64,000 nt of DNA from Streptomyces sp. TN58 (GTDB lineage Bacteria > Actinomycetota > Actinomycetes > Streptomycetales > Streptomycetaceae), in assembly GCF_001941845.1 (NCBI RefSeq), contig NZ_CP018870.1:3876501-3940500 (forward strand). The letters are read 5' to 3'. Shown one piece after another: positions 34,968-44,400 of this stretch. The translations under genes were made by a program, and so were the position numbers. A model generated the notes under the pieces. That model was not told the origin of the DNA, searched no databases, and worked only from the letters and a program-made list of their open reading frames with translations. Numbering within the stretch: the first letter of the stretch is position 1; every line of letters starts with the position of its first letter.

Positions 34968-35720
34968 TCACCTGGACGAACCCCCCGGCCCGCCCTGTCC
35001 GGCGGCGCGCGTCCCGGTCAGTTCCGCCCACACCACCAGCCGGTGGCTGTGCCCCCATTCCGGGTCGCAGGTGGTCAGCGTCAGGTACCGGCCCGGTGCG
35101 GTGAAAGGGGACTTCGGCGGGACCGGGCCGACCACCCCGACGTCGGTCGGCAGAGTGCGCAGGGGCCCGCCGCGGATCGTGTACGTGTACCAGGTGCCGG
35201 CGCCCTTGAGGACCACCTCGTCGCCGGGGCGCAGCTTCGGGAAGTCCTTGAAGGGGTCTCCGTAGGTCCGGCGGTGGCCGGCCACGGAGAAGTTACCGAC
35301 GGCTCCGAGGCGGGCGGTGGAGGGGTAGTGGCCCAGGCCCCTCTTCAGCAGCTCGGCGTCCGTGCCCTCCAGGACGGGCCGCACCCAGTCCGGGCCGAAG
35401 CGCGGTACGTACATCTCGGCGAAGGCCCGGCCGGGGGCGGGGGGCGGCTCCTCCGGGGCGGCGGCCGCGGCCGGCGGGGCAGCCGGGGCGTCCGGGGAGG
35501 CGGCCGGCGGGGCCTGCGCGGCCCAGCGGTCGCGCAGCCGGGCCATCTCCCCGTCCGCGGCCCGGTCCGCCTCTACCCCGGTCCACAGCAGGACGTAGGC
35601 GACGAAGAGCACGATCAGCGTTCCGGCGGTCAGGCACACCTCGCTGAACGTCCGTACCGCCAGGCGCAGTACGACGTCGCGACGGACCCGGTCACGGGGT
35701 GTTGGCCACCGGCTTCGCAT
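34968..35720 (-). CDS. Class E sortase (third of three)
   Basis: 250 residues. Membrane helix ~30-50, an Ala/Pro-rich spacer, and a sortase domain with His in SVAGHRRTYG, Cys in TLTTC and Arg in HSHRLVVWAEL. It is more diverged than the other two near the C-terminal Arg strand. Its start lies 29 bases inside the DUF881 gene, so it is co-transcribed with DUF881. Confidence 0.88.
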   Translation of the reverse strand: MRSRWPTPRDRVRRDVVLRLAVRTFSEVCLTAGTLIVLFVAYVLLWTGVEADRAADGEMARLRDRWAAQAPPAASPDAPAAPPAAAAAPEEPPPAPGRAFAEMYVPRFGPDWVRPVLEGTDAELLKRGLGHYPSTARLGAVGNFSVAGHRRTYGDPFKDFPKLRPGDEVVLKGAGTWYTYTIRGGPLRTLPTDVGVVGPVPPKSPFTAPGRYLTLTTCDPEWGHSHRLVVWAELTGTRAAGQGGPGGSSR

Positions 35721-36489
35721 GGTGGAGGTCCACTGTGCCGGAGTAGCCGGGAAGTGTCATCGCCTTGTGCTCGTCCACTTTCCAGCCCAGGCCGTAGGCG
35801 TTCACGTAGAGCTGGTAGTTCTGCAGGGCCGGGGAGGCCGCGAGGGCCTTCTTCAGCGCCGCCGGGTCGCCGACGGCCGAGATCTTGTACGGCGGCGAGT
35901 AGACGCGGCCCTGGAGGATCAGGGTGTTGCCGACGCAGCGCACCGCGCTGGTGGAGATGAGCCGCTGGTCCATGACCTGGATGCCCTCGGCGCCGCCCTG
36001 CCACAGGGCGTTCACCACGGCCTGGAGGTCCTGCTGGTGGATCACGAGGTCGTTGGGCTGCGGCTCGGGCACGTTGGGGATGCGGGCGGTGGCGTTCGGC
36101 GGGGCGTCGTTGAGGGTGACGGTCAGGCCCCTGCCGGAGAGCTCCTCGGTGCCGGAGGCGGCGCGCAGGGCGGCCAGCCTGGCGTCCTGCGCCTCGGTGC
36201 TGCCGTCGTCGCGGTCGGCGAGGGCGTCCACGCGGCCGCGGGCCGCGGCGGTGCTCTCCTCCAGCTCGGCGTTGTCCTGGCTGCGCTCCTTGATCAGGTC
36301 CGACAGCTTGAGGAGGGAGGCGTCCGTCCGGATGTTCGTACCCTTGGAGGTGTTGAAACTGGTGACGAAGAGCAGCCCGGCCAGGGCGAAGACGGCGGCC
36401 GTCAGCAACCCGATCGGCCTGGCCCGGCGACGGGGACCCGCGGAGGAGTCGTCTGAATTGCTCAACGTACCCTTCTCCTTCAACGCCAC
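35692..36489 (-). CDS. DUF881 family secreted/membrane protein
   Basis: 265 residues from GTG; a TTG 24 bases inside (LSNSDDSS) has AAGGAG at good spacing and may be the true start. Membrane helix near residues 26-45, then a coiled-coil segment (KLSDLIKERSQDNAELEES, quoted as LIKERSQDNAELEES) and the DUF881 domain with GRGLTVTLNDAP and WQGGAEGIQVMDQRL. Homologues sit beside crgA in mycobacteria and are suspected divisome proteins. It overlaps the third sortase by 29 bases. Confidence 0.88.
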   Translation of the reverse strand: MALKEKGTLSNSDDSSAGPRRRARPIGLLTAAVFALAGLLFVTSFNTSKGTNIRTDASLLKLSDLIKERSQDNAELEESTAAARGRVDALADRDDGSTEAQDARLAALRAASGTEELSGRGLTVTLNDAPPNATARIPNVPEPQPNDLVIHQQDLQAVVNALWQGGAEGIQVMDQRLISTSAVRCVGNTLILQGRVYSPPYKISAVGDPAALKKALAASPALQNYQLYVNAYGLGWKVDEHKAMTLPGYSGTVDLHHAKPVANTP

Positions 36490-36556
36490 AGGTCCACTAC
36501 GCTAACGGACGCCCGGGGCAGGCAAGGTCCCCAGCGCATCGACAGGAGAGCCCCTC

Positions 36557-36811
36557 GTGCCGAAGTCACGTATCCGCAAGAAGGACGACTACACGCCGCC
36601 GCCCACGCGGCAGCCGCAGAACATCCGGCTGACGAACCGCAGCTGGGTCGCCCCGGTCATGCTGGCGTTCTTCCTGATCGGTCTCGCGTGGATCGTCGTC
36701 TTCTACGTGACCGAGACCCAGCTGCCGATCGAGGCTCTGGGCAACTGGAACATCGTGGTCGGTTTCGGCTTCATCGCGGCGGGATTCGGCGTTTCCACGC
36801 AGTGGAAGTAG
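36557..36811 (+). CDS. crgA: CrgA, inhibitor/coordinator of cell division
   Basis: 84 residues, the usual size. A basic, proline-rich cytoplasmic head ([16 protein letters not shown]) is followed by two membrane helices separated by a short loop ([14 protein letters not shown]). CrgA binds FtsZ-ring components and, in Streptomyces, delays sporulation septation. It diverges from the DUF881 gene. Directly downstream lies a pair of inverted DnaA boxes. Confidence 0.95.
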   Translation: MPKSRIRKKDDYTPPPTRQPQNIRLTNRSWVAPVMLAFFLIGLAWIVVFYVTETQLPIEALGNWNIVVGFGFIAAGFGVSTQWK

Positions 36812-36844
36812 CACCTCCCGGTCACTGACGGAAGCTCTCCCCAT

Positions 36845-36902
36845 GAGTTATCCACAGCGTCATCCACACCTGAGGAAAAGACAGAAGATCTGTGGATAAC
36901 TC
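36845..36902. other. Inverted pair of perfect DnaA boxes
   Basis: GAGTTATCCACAG (36845-36857) and its exact reverse complement (36890-36902) form a 13-bp inverted repeat 32 bases apart. Each contains TTATCCACA, the strong E. coli DnaA box. Weaker box-like TCATCCACA (36860-36868) lies inside. The stretch is AT-rich against the surroundings and sits between the convergent crgA and rhomboid genes. Confidence 0.7.
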
Positions 36903-36926
36903 TGTGGAGAGTTGACGCCGGTGTGA

Positions 36927-37802
36927 TCAGGTGAGTTCCGCCGTACGGAGCATGATCAGTCCCGCTGCCAGCAGGAACACCACCGCACAGGTGCCCCACT
37001 GGACGAGTGCGCGATGCTTCGCGGCGGTCGGCGCGAGCATGCCCAGCCCGACCAGCGCGCCGGTGACCAGACCGCCGACGTGGGCCTGCCAGGACACGCG
37101 CAGGTATCCGCCGAACGGCACGAAGGTCAGCACCAGCATCAGCACGACCATGATGATCAGCGGCCGCATCTCGTACCGCAGCCGCCGCGCCAGCACCACG
37201 GTCGCGCCGAGCAGCCCGAAGATCGCCCCCGACGCGCCCACGGTCGGGGTGTTCGGCGCGGTCAGGAGATAGACCAGAGCGCTCGCGCCCAGGCCCGAGA
37301 GCAGGTAGACCGCGAGGTACCGGGTCCGGCCGAGGGCAGCTTCCAGCGGGCCGCCGATCACCCACAGCGCGATCATGTTGCTGATGATGTGCCACCACTC
37401 GACGTGCAGGAACACCGAGGTCAGCAGTCGGTCGTACTCGCCGGCGGCGACGCCGTGGACGGGGCCGCCGAGGTAGTCGACGTACTGGCCGAGCAGCTGG
37501 AGCCGCACCACCAGCGCGGGGGCCAGGAGGCCGAGGAAGAAGACCGCGACGTTGATCCCGATGAGGATCCTGGTGACCAGGTGGGGGTCCTCGGCGACGA
37601 CCCCGCCCGCGATGGTGCGAGGCGCGTTGGCGGTGGGCCGGTGTCCGGTCCCGGAGCCCTCGCGGACGCACTCGGGGCACTGGAAGCCCACCGCCGCACT
37701 GATCATGCACTCGGGGCAGATGGGGCGCTCGCAGCGCGTGCAGCTGATCCCCGTGTCGCGGTCCGGGTGGCGGTAGCAGCCGGGCAGACGGTCGGTGTCC
37801 AT
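36927..37802 (-). CDS. Rhomboid intramembrane serine protease with zinc-finger head
   Basis: 291 residues. The N-terminal ~45 residues carry Cys/His pairs (CYRHPDRDTGISCTRC, CPEC repeats) like a B-box or zinc ribbon. Six membrane helices follow, with catalytic Ser in GASGAIFG and His in SWQAHVGG. It would cleave membrane proteins within the bilayer; substrates are unknown. The same order crgA-rhomboid-cyclophilin resembles the oriC-proximal block of other actinobacteria. Confidence 0.9.
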   Translation of the reverse strand: MDTDRLPGCYRHPDRDTGISCTRCERPICPECMISAAVGFQCPECVREGSGTGHRPTANAPRTIAGGVVAEDPHLVTRILIGINVAVFFLGLLAPALVVRLQLLGQYVDYLGGPVHGVAAGEYDRLLTSVFLHVEWWHIISNMIALWVIGGPLEAALGRTRYLAVYLLSGLGASALVYLLTAPNTPTVGASGAIFGLLGATVVLARRLRYEMRPLIIMVVLMLVLTFVPFGGYLRVSWQAHVGGLVTGALVGLGMLAPTAAKHRALVQWGTCAVVFLLAAGLIMLRTAELT

Positions 37803-37940
37803 CGGTCCCCTCGGTCGGCGGCGGCAGGGGGTGCGCCCCGCCGGTGCGGTACGTATCCAGTACGGACGGACGGGGCGGAAAGGTTCCCGGGCGGAGCGGG
37901 GAGCGGTGCGGTGCGGTGTGCTGTGGTGTGGTGCGGTCCG

Positions 37941-38468
37941 TCAGCGCTTCTCGACGACGACGGACTTGATGACCACGTCCGCCAGCGGCCGCTCGGTGCG
38001 CGAGTTGGTGGCGCTGGCGGCGATGGCGTCCACGACCTTCCGGCTCGCGGGGTCGGTGACCTCGCCGAAGATGGTGTGCTTGCGCGTCAGCCAGGCGGTG
38101 GGGGCGACGGTGATGAAGAACTGCGAGCCGTTGGTGCCCGGGCCGGCGTTGGCCATGGCGAGCAGGTACGGCTTGGTGAAGGCCAGGTCGGGGTGGAACT
38201 CGTCCGCGAACGCGTAGCCGGGCCCGCCGGTGCCGTTGCCGAGCGGGTCGCCGCCCTGGATCATGAAGCCGCTGATGACGCGGTGGAAGACGGTGCCGTC
38301 GTAGAGCGGGTCCGTGGTCTTCTGGCCGTCCGTGGGACGGGTCCACTCGCGGGCGCCCGTGGCGAGCTCGACGAAGTTCCGGACGGTCTTCGGAGCGAAG
38401 TTCTCCAGCAGCTCGATCTCGATGTCGCCGTGGGTGGTCTTCAGGGTGGCGTAGAGCTTCTCGGCCAC
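37941..38468 (-). CDS. ppiA: Cyclophilin-type peptidyl-prolyl isomerase
   Basis: 175 residues from GTG with GGAAGG 8 bases upstream; ATG 38483 lacks a ribosome site. The cyclophilin core is complete: FHRVISGFMIQGGDP, a central AMANAGPGTNGSQFFIT, and WLTRKHTIFGEV. It catalyses cis-trans isomerisation of proline bonds in the cytoplasm, probably aiding folding. The genomic position matches mycobacterial ppiA near gyrA. Confidence 0.93.
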   Translation of the reverse strand: MAEKLYATLKTTHGDIEIELLENFAPKTVRNFVELATGAREWTRPTDGQKTTDPLYDGTVFHRVISGFMIQGGDPLGNGTGGPGYAFADEFHPDLAFTKPYLLAMANAGPGTNGSQFFITVAPTAWLTRKHTIFGEVTDPASRKVVDAIAASATNSRTERPLADVVIKSVVVEKR

Positions 38469-38643
38469 GGATCTGCCTTCCATAAGTCATCACTGTCGGT
38501 CCAGATGGTCGCACGGAGGGCTCCGCGGCACTGAAATCCTCCACCCGTATGCCCTGTCACGCATGCCTGTCGTCGCTATGGCAGGCATGATCCGACAAAG
38601 GGTGGAAAGGTGAACTGTGTCCGCCACCGAGGAGGAGGATCCC

Positions 38644-39342
38644 GTGACCGGCAAGGACAGCGCGCGCCTGGCAGCCGAGAGCGCCAGGGAGAGCGTGCGG
38701 TACGCGGCTGAAATGGTGGCGCCGTACGCGGAATCCGCCAGGGACGCTGCGGTGCACTACGCACACGAGGCCAACGAACGGCTGTCGCCGATGGTGTCCC
38801 AGGCTGCCACCGGCGCCGCGCGCCAAGCCCGGATGACCTACGACTGCCATCTGCACCCACGCCTGAAGGCGGCGCGGGCGCACGTGCCGCCACCCGTAGA
38901 CCGGGCCGCGGTGAAGGCGGTCCACCAGACCCGTCTGGCGGCCCGTCATGCGGCCGACTACACACAGCCGAAGATCGAGAGCGCCCTCGCGGCCGCCACG
39001 CCCGTGGCCGAGGAGGCCGCGGCCCGGTCGTCCGCGGCGCTGGCGGCGCTGCGCGGCCAGGTGACCGCGAAGGAAGTACAGAAGCTCGTCCGCAAGCACG
39101 AGCGGGCACAGCGCCGCGGCCGGGTCCTGCGCGGGGCCGCCCTGGTGGGCCTGCTCGCGGCCGGCGCGTATCTGGCGTGGCGGTGGTGGGACCAGCAGTC
39201 GAACCCGGACTGGCTGGTCGAGCCGCCGGCGGCGACCGAGCTGTCGGACCGTGACGCCGCGGCGGCGAACTTCGACGACGAGCTGGCGGAGAAGGAGCGC
39301 GAGGCCGGTTCCTCCGGACCGGAGCCGGGCTCCGGTCACTGA
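38644..39342 (+). CDS. DUF5324-like membrane protein
   Basis: 232 residues from GTG with GAGGAGGA upstream; an earlier GTG (38617) is less likely. The protein begins with amphipathic, Ala-rich repeats (SARESVRYAAEMVAPYAESA and similar, quoted as SARESVRYAAEMVAPYAE) that resemble late-embryogenesis-like 11-mers, then a basic segment, a C-terminal membrane helix (residues ~173-190) and an acidic tail. The DUF number is from memory. Function unknown; lipid association is plausible. Confidence 0.65.
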   Translation: MTGKDSARLAAESARESVRYAAEMVAPYAESARDAAVHYAHEANERLSPMVSQAATGAARQARMTYDCHLHPRLKAARAHVPPPVDRAAVKAVHQTRLAARHAADYTQPKIESALAAATPVAEEAAARSSAALAALRGQVTAKEVQKLVRKHERAQRRGRVLRGAALVGLLAAGAYLAWRWWDQQSNPDWLVEPPAATELSDRDAAAANFDDELAEKEREAGSSGPEPGSGH

Positions 39343-39352
39343 CTTCCGGCAT

Positions 39353-39403
39353 GCGGGAGGGCCCGGACCCCTGGAAGCACCAGGGGGGTCCGGGCCCTCC
39401 CGC
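39353..39403. terminator. Strong bidirectional terminator
   Basis: A perfect 19-bp inverted repeat (GCGGGAGGGCCCGGACCCC and its complement) with a 13-base loop that can pair further. It separates the convergent DUF5324 and LysM genes. Confidence 0.85.
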
Positions 39404-39440
39404 GTCCCCGCGTACGGGGTCACGGGACGGAGCGGGAAGG

Positions 39441-39965
39441 TCAGGACGGGAGGTTCAGGACCGCGCCCGGCGGAACAAGGTCGGGGTTGGCGCCGACGAC
39501 GCCCCTGTTCATGGCGTAGAGCTCGCGCCAGCGGGCCTCGTCGCCCAACTCGCGGCGGGCGATCGCGGCGAGGGTGTCGCCCTGCCGGACGGTGTAGGTG
39601 CGCGTCTTCGCGGTGGGCTGCGGCCTGGCCACGGGCGCCGCGGGGACCGCCTTGTGCGCGGCGGAGTGGGGCGTCGGCGTGTGCGCCGCCCCCGGCCGGG
39701 CGGCCTGCGGCGCGGGCTTCGGCATCGCGGCGGGCCGGGGCTTGGCGGGTACGGCCTTGTGCGCCGCGGAGGCGGGCGTCGGGGTCGCGGGCGCCGGCCC
39801 GGGCGTGGGCGGCGCGGCGGCCGCCATGCGCTCGGCGGCGGCCCTGGTCGCCGAGGCGGCGTCGGCCGCGGCGCTCCTGGAGGAGTCCGCCCCCTTGGCC
39901 GCCCGCTGCTGCACCTGCTCCTGCGCCTGCTTCTTGTCGGACTTGAGGAAGTCGAAGATTCCCAT
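39441..39965 (-). CDS. LysM peptidoglycan-binding protein
   Basis: 174 residues from ATG with GGAGG at 9 bases. A charged N-terminal DFLKSDKKQAQEQ segment, a long Ala/Pro linker with repeated SAAHKAVPA units, and one C-terminal LysM domain (TYTVRQGDTLAAIARRELGD, quoted as YTVRQGDTLAAIARREL) that binds N-acetylglucosamine in peptidoglycan. No signal peptide is evident, which suggests it might act inside or be exported by another route. It is the last gene of the conserved block before the accessory region. Confidence 0.8.
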   Translation of the reverse strand: MGIFDFLKSDKKQAQEQVQQRAAKGADSSRSAAADAASATRAAAERMAAAAPPTPGPAPATPTPASAAHKAVPAKPRPAAMPKPAPQAARPGAAHTPTPHSAAHKAVPAAPVARPQPTAKTRTYTVRQGDTLAAIARRELGDEARWRELYAMNRGVVGANPDLVPPGAVLNLPS

Positions 39966-40151
39966 GTCTGTACGCCTCCGGCGTGAGGGTCCCCCCTGGG
40001 GTGTCGGTGCCTTTCCCCACTGTCCGCCACCCGGCGGCGGCCGGCCCAGCGGCGGGGCCGACCGGGGGACGCGCGGGCACCGGGAACGCGCCGGGAAGGG
40101 ACCGGGAAGACGTGGCACCAGCATCGTGGGACACGATGGAGGAGAAGGACC

Positions 40152-41057
40152 GTGATCATCAGACAGGCCGCCGAGCGCGTGGTTCTGGTCAGGCCCGGGC
40201 CGGGGCTCCTGCACGCCGCGGCCGTGGCGGGCCTGGAGGTCTGGGTGGTGTCGGACCGCGCGGCTCCGCCCCCGGACACCCTTCACTCCTCCGGGCTGGC
40301 GCCGCAGCGGATCCTGCCGGCGGACTTCGACGACGCCGCCGCGCTGGGGGACCTGCTGGCCGACACCGTCCTCCGGCACGGGATCGGCCACGTCCTGTAC
40401 CTCGCGAGTGATCTCGTACAGGGCCTCGGCAGCGCTGCGGCGGCCGCCGCCGAAGACGTGCTGCGGGACCTCGCCGGACAACGACCGCGCCCTGCGGGCG
40501 GACTGCCGGACGCGGTCGCCGTCCGGCGCGTCCTCAACCAGAGCCGGACCTCGGCCGTCCGCGCCGAGGAGGCGGGGACCGTGGCCGAGGCCCGCGCCCT
40601 CGCCGAGGACTTCCCACTGCCCGTGGTCATCAAGTCCGCCGACGCGTCCGGCTGTTGGCGGACCGTACCGGTGCACGACCGGCACGGCCTGGACCGGTGG
40701 GCCGAGCAGGCCCGCGCCGCGCGCCACAGCGCCCCCTACCTCGTGGAGGAGCTGCTGACGGGTGCGAAGTTCCGTGTCGAGACCCTCAGCGTCGACGGCA
40801 TGCACCTGGTCGCGGGGATCACCCCCGAGGGGAGTGCCCCACCGCTGCCCGAGGCGGAGCGGGCCGGGATCCGCGCGACCGTACGGGCCCTGCTGGACCT
40901 GGTCGGCTACGAGTACGGCACCACGCGGACGGACGTGCTGGTCGGGGCACGGGGAACGCGCATCGCCGCGGCCGTGGAGCCCGGCCGGGAGCGGCCGCGC
41001 GAGCGTCCTTCCCGCGCCGCCGCCGCGACCGGTAGCGAGAGGGGAACGGACCGGTAA
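40152..41057 (+). CDS. ATP-grasp-like protein with degenerate active site
   Basis: 301 residues from GTG with GGAGGAGAAGGA upstream. An N-terminal biotin-carboxylase-like Rossmann part (RPGPGLLHAAAVAGLEVWVV) is followed by the ATP-grasp lid (LPVVIKSADASGCWRTVPV) and a YLVEELLTGAKFRVETLS strand. Where active enzymes have the metal-binding Glu and Glu-x-Asn, this protein reads RTDVLV and AAVEPGRE, then a disordered Arg-rich tail. It may be a pseudoenzyme or truncated. A carbon-nitrogen ligase for a peptide is the alternative. Confidence 0.55.
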   Translation: MIIRQAAERVVLVRPGPGLLHAAAVAGLEVWVVSDRAAPPPDTLHSSGLAPQRILPADFDDAAALGDLLADTVLRHGIGHVLYLASDLVQGLGSAAAAAAEDVLRDLAGQRPRPAGGLPDAVAVRRVLNQSRTSAVRAEEAGTVAEARALAEDFPLPVVIKSADASGCWRTVPVHDRHGLDRWAEQARAARHSAPYLVEELLTGAKFRVETLSVDGMHLVAGITPEGSAPPLPEAERAGIRATVRALLDLVGYEYGTTRTDVLVGARGTRIAAAVEPGRERPRERPSRAAAATGSERGTDR

Positions 41058-41145
41058 GGGACTGGGTCAGTCTGTGTCCTGTCGAAAGCGGCAGCCGTCA
41101 CACGGGGGCCGCACACCGGGTACCACGCACCAGGGGGTTCAGCAC

Positions 41146-41307
41146 ATGCGCAGCAAGCTGGTCGGACTGATCGGGATCTTCGCGGTGGCGCTGGTGACCG
41201 GAGCCGCCGTGACGGCGCAGACGGCGGACGCCGGTCAGCCCTCCGGCTACGAGGTGCGCGCGGACGACAAGGGACCGGGCGCCCCCTCCCCGCGCCCCGT
41301 CCCCTGA
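41146..41307 (+). CDS. Small exported peptide of unknown function
   Basis: 53 residues. A positively charged start (MRSK), a hydrophobic core (LVGLIGIFAVALVTGAAV) and an Ala-rich cleavage zone form a signal peptide; the predicted mature part is about 25-30 residues, ending in a proline-rich PSPRPVP. It has no ribosome site stronger than GGGGG at 16 bases, so expression is uncertain. It lies between the ATP-grasp gene and two NB-ARC regulators. A quorum or regulatory peptide is an inference; it may also be a fortuitous frame. Confidence 0.45.
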   Translation: MRSKLVGLIGIFAVALVTGAAVTAQTADAGQPSGYEVRADDKGPGAPSPRPVP

Positions 41308-41460
41308 CCCTGCACGGCGCCTGACCCGGGCCTCGCCTGGCCCGGGACGTCGCCTGACCGGCCCGTCAGCCGCCCGCCACGGCCCGGCGCCGCGCCGGAC
41401 GCCGGCGGTGCCCCGTACCGGATCCGCGGTACGGGGCAGCCGCCCGTGCCGGGCCGGTGG

Positions 41461-44400
41461 TCAGTAGGCCCGGCGGTGCTCCGGCAGCCCCATGGCCTCG
41501 AACAAGCCCTCCGCCGCGGCGCGGTGTCCGGCCGCCGCCGCAGGGTCTCCGAGCGCCTCGGCCGCGTGGGCGAGGCCCACCAGCGCCGCCGCCTCCTCGG
41601 CCCTGAAGCTCATCGGCGACGCGATCCGGTGGGCGTGGGCGTGCAGTTCCCGCGCCGTCCCGTGCTCCCCCCATGCCGCGTGGAGCCGCCCGAGGACGTT
41701 CTCCACCTTCGCGAGCCGGATCGGGGCCCCGCCCGTACGGCCGAGGACCAGGGCCCGCTCGGCGAACGCCCGCGCCGCCAGGCCGTCCTCGCGCTCCTGC
41801 GCGACCCGGGCGGACAGTGCGAGCACCAGGGCGACGTCGCCCGGGGACCTCGTCTCGTCGCACAGGTCCCGGGCCCGCTTCAGCGTGGCGTCCGCATCCG
41901 TGTACTCCTCCAGGCCGACCTGGGCGAAGGCGAGGTCGGTCAGGGCCGCGATCACGTTGCTGCGGTAGCCCAGTTCGCGGCCGATCCCGACCGCCCGGCG
42001 GGCGGCGGCGGCCGCCTCCGGATACCGGCCCCACCGCTCGTACAGCGTGCTGAGCGTGCTCAGTGTCTCGGCCTCCGCCCGGGCGTTGCCCAGCTCCCGG
42101 GCCATCGCGACCGACCGCTCCAGCAGCGGCAGGGCCTGCGCGTACCGCCCGAGCATCGACATCAGCAGCCCGGTGGTGGAGTCGCTGTGCGCCTCGGTGT
42201 GCCGGTCCCCGGCCCGCACCGCCGTCTCGCGCGCCTGCGTGGCCACGTCCAGGCCCTCCTCGAATCGGCCCAGTTTCCAGCAGGCGGCTCCCAGATTGGC
42301 CAGGCTGATGCCCAGCAGGGCCGGGTCGTCGAGGCGGCGGGCCGCGGCGACCGCCAGGTGCCCGACGCTCCAGAACTCGTCGAGCTGGCCCTGCGCGTGC
42401 AGGTGGAAGCCGACGTTGCGGCTCAGGCAGGCCGCGTAGCGGTCGTGGCCGGACCGCTCGGCGAGGGACACCGCCGCGAGCAGCCCGGCCTGTTCCCGGT
42501 CGAACCAGCCCACGGCCTCGTCGGCGCTCCTGAAGGCCGGCCGCTCGCCCCGGTAGGGCGGGATCCCGGTGGGCCGCTGCTCACGGCCCGGGAAGAGCAC
42601 CTCGCAGGCCGCGTCCGAGGTCGTCATGTAGTAGCCGAGGAGCCGTTCGACCGCCGCCGCGTCGTCCTCGGCCGTCGCCGGGCCCCGCAGGCCCTGCGCG
42701 AAGGTCCGCACCAGGTCGTGGAAGGTGTAGAGCCCGATGTCCGGCTGCTGTACGAGGTGGACGTCCAGCAGGAACTCCAGGGCGTCCTCGGCGTCCCGGA
42801 CGGCCGTGCCGAGGAGCGCCGCGGCCGAGTACACGTCGGTACCGGCGCACGGGTACAGGCTGAGGATGCGGAACGCGGTGCGGTACTCCTCGTCCATCGC
42901 CAGGTACGACAGCCGCAGAGTCGCCGCGACGCTGCGCTCCCCCGAACTCAGCTCGTCCATCCTGCGCGTCTCGTCGCGCAGCCGCTCGACGAGGTAACGC
43001 ACCGTCCAGCGCGGCCGGTTGCGCAGGCGGGCCGTCGCGATGCGCAGGGCCAGCGGCAGATGGCCGCACAGCTCGGCCAGTTCGGCGGAGGCCTCCGGCT
43101 CGGCGGCCACCCTGGCCGCGCCCAGCGTCTCGGCCATCAGGCTGGTGCTGTCCCCGGGTTCCATCGTCCCGATGGACACCCACTCGACACCGTCGAGGTC
43201 GAGGAGCCGCCCGCGGCTCGTGATCAGGACGAGGCAGCCCGGCGAGGCCGGCAGCAGCGGCCGGATCTGCGGGGCGGAGACCGCGTTGTCGAGCAGCAGC
43301 AGCACCCGCCGGCCTTCCAGTTTCGCCCGCCACAGGGCGGTGCGCCCCTCAAGGTCCTCCGGAATGCGGTCGCCGGGTGTGCCGAGGGTGCGCAGCAGGC
43401 CGTCGAGCGCGGCGGTGGGCGCGACGGGGCTGCCGCCCGGGGTGAAGCCGCGCAGGTCGATGTGGAGCTGCCCGTCGGGGTAACGGGCGGCCAGCCGGTG
43501 GGCGGCGTGCACGGCGAGGGTGGTCTTCCCCATGCCGCCCATGCCGTCAATGGCGACGATCCGGGAGTACCTCTCGCCGCCCCGGCAGGCTTCCCGGGCG
43601 TAGTCGAGGAGCCGGCCGAGCTCGCGGGCCCGGCCGGTGAAGTCGGAGAGGTCGTACGGAAGGGTGCAGGGGGCGTCGTCCGGCGCGGCCCCGGCCGGTG
43701 CGGGCTCCGGACGCAGCGGCTCCGACGGACGCGGCGGCTGCGGCTCCGCCGGTGACGGCGGCTGTGTCTGCTGCTCGGCCTGTGTCTGCGGCTGCTCGGA
43801 GACCGGTTCCCCGGCGGCCGCGTGGCCGCGCGGCGGGCCTGCCGGGCCCACCGGCGGGCCCGCCTCCGGCTCTGGACCCGCCGGTGGGGGAGCGGCCCGT
43901 ACGGGATCCGGTGCCCCGGGGGCCGCGTCCGCGGAGCCCGGCCGCTGCGGGGCCGCCAGCTCCGGTCCGTCCCGCAGGATCGCCTCGTACAGCCTGGCCA
44001 GTCCGGGGCCGGGGTCGATCCCGAGTTCGTCGACGAGCAGCTCGCGGACCTCCCCGTACTCCTTGAGGGCCTCCGCCTGCCGCCCCGAGCGGTACAGGGC
44101 CAGCATCAGCTGCCCCCGCAGCGTCTCCCTCAGAGGGTGCTGCGTGATGAGGGCGCGCAGGTCCGAGACCAGCTCCCCGCTCCCGCCGAGCGCGAGGGAC
44201 AGGTCGAAGAACTGCTCGGCCGCGGCCAGTCGGCGCTCTTCCAGCGCCGTCGCGGCGGCCTCGATCACCGGCCCGCCCGTGCCGGACAGGACCGCGCCCC
44301 GCCACAGCGCGAGCGCGGACCTCAGGCGCTCGGCGGCCGCCGGGCGGTCACCCTCCCGCAGGGCCTGCGCCGCCGCCCTCGACAGCGCGTCGAACTCCAG

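Noticed and set aside
37860..37940. Repeated GGTGCGGT/GTGTGG run between the rhomboid and cyclophilin genes.
   Set aside because: Simple low-complexity sequence in a 138-base gap; no promoter or hairpin could be supported.
40152..41307. ATP-grasp gene plus small peptide as a graspetide (RiPP) cluster.
   Set aside because: The peptide has a signal sequence, no Thr/Ser-Asp/Glu-rich core, and the ATP-grasp protein lacks metal-binding residues.
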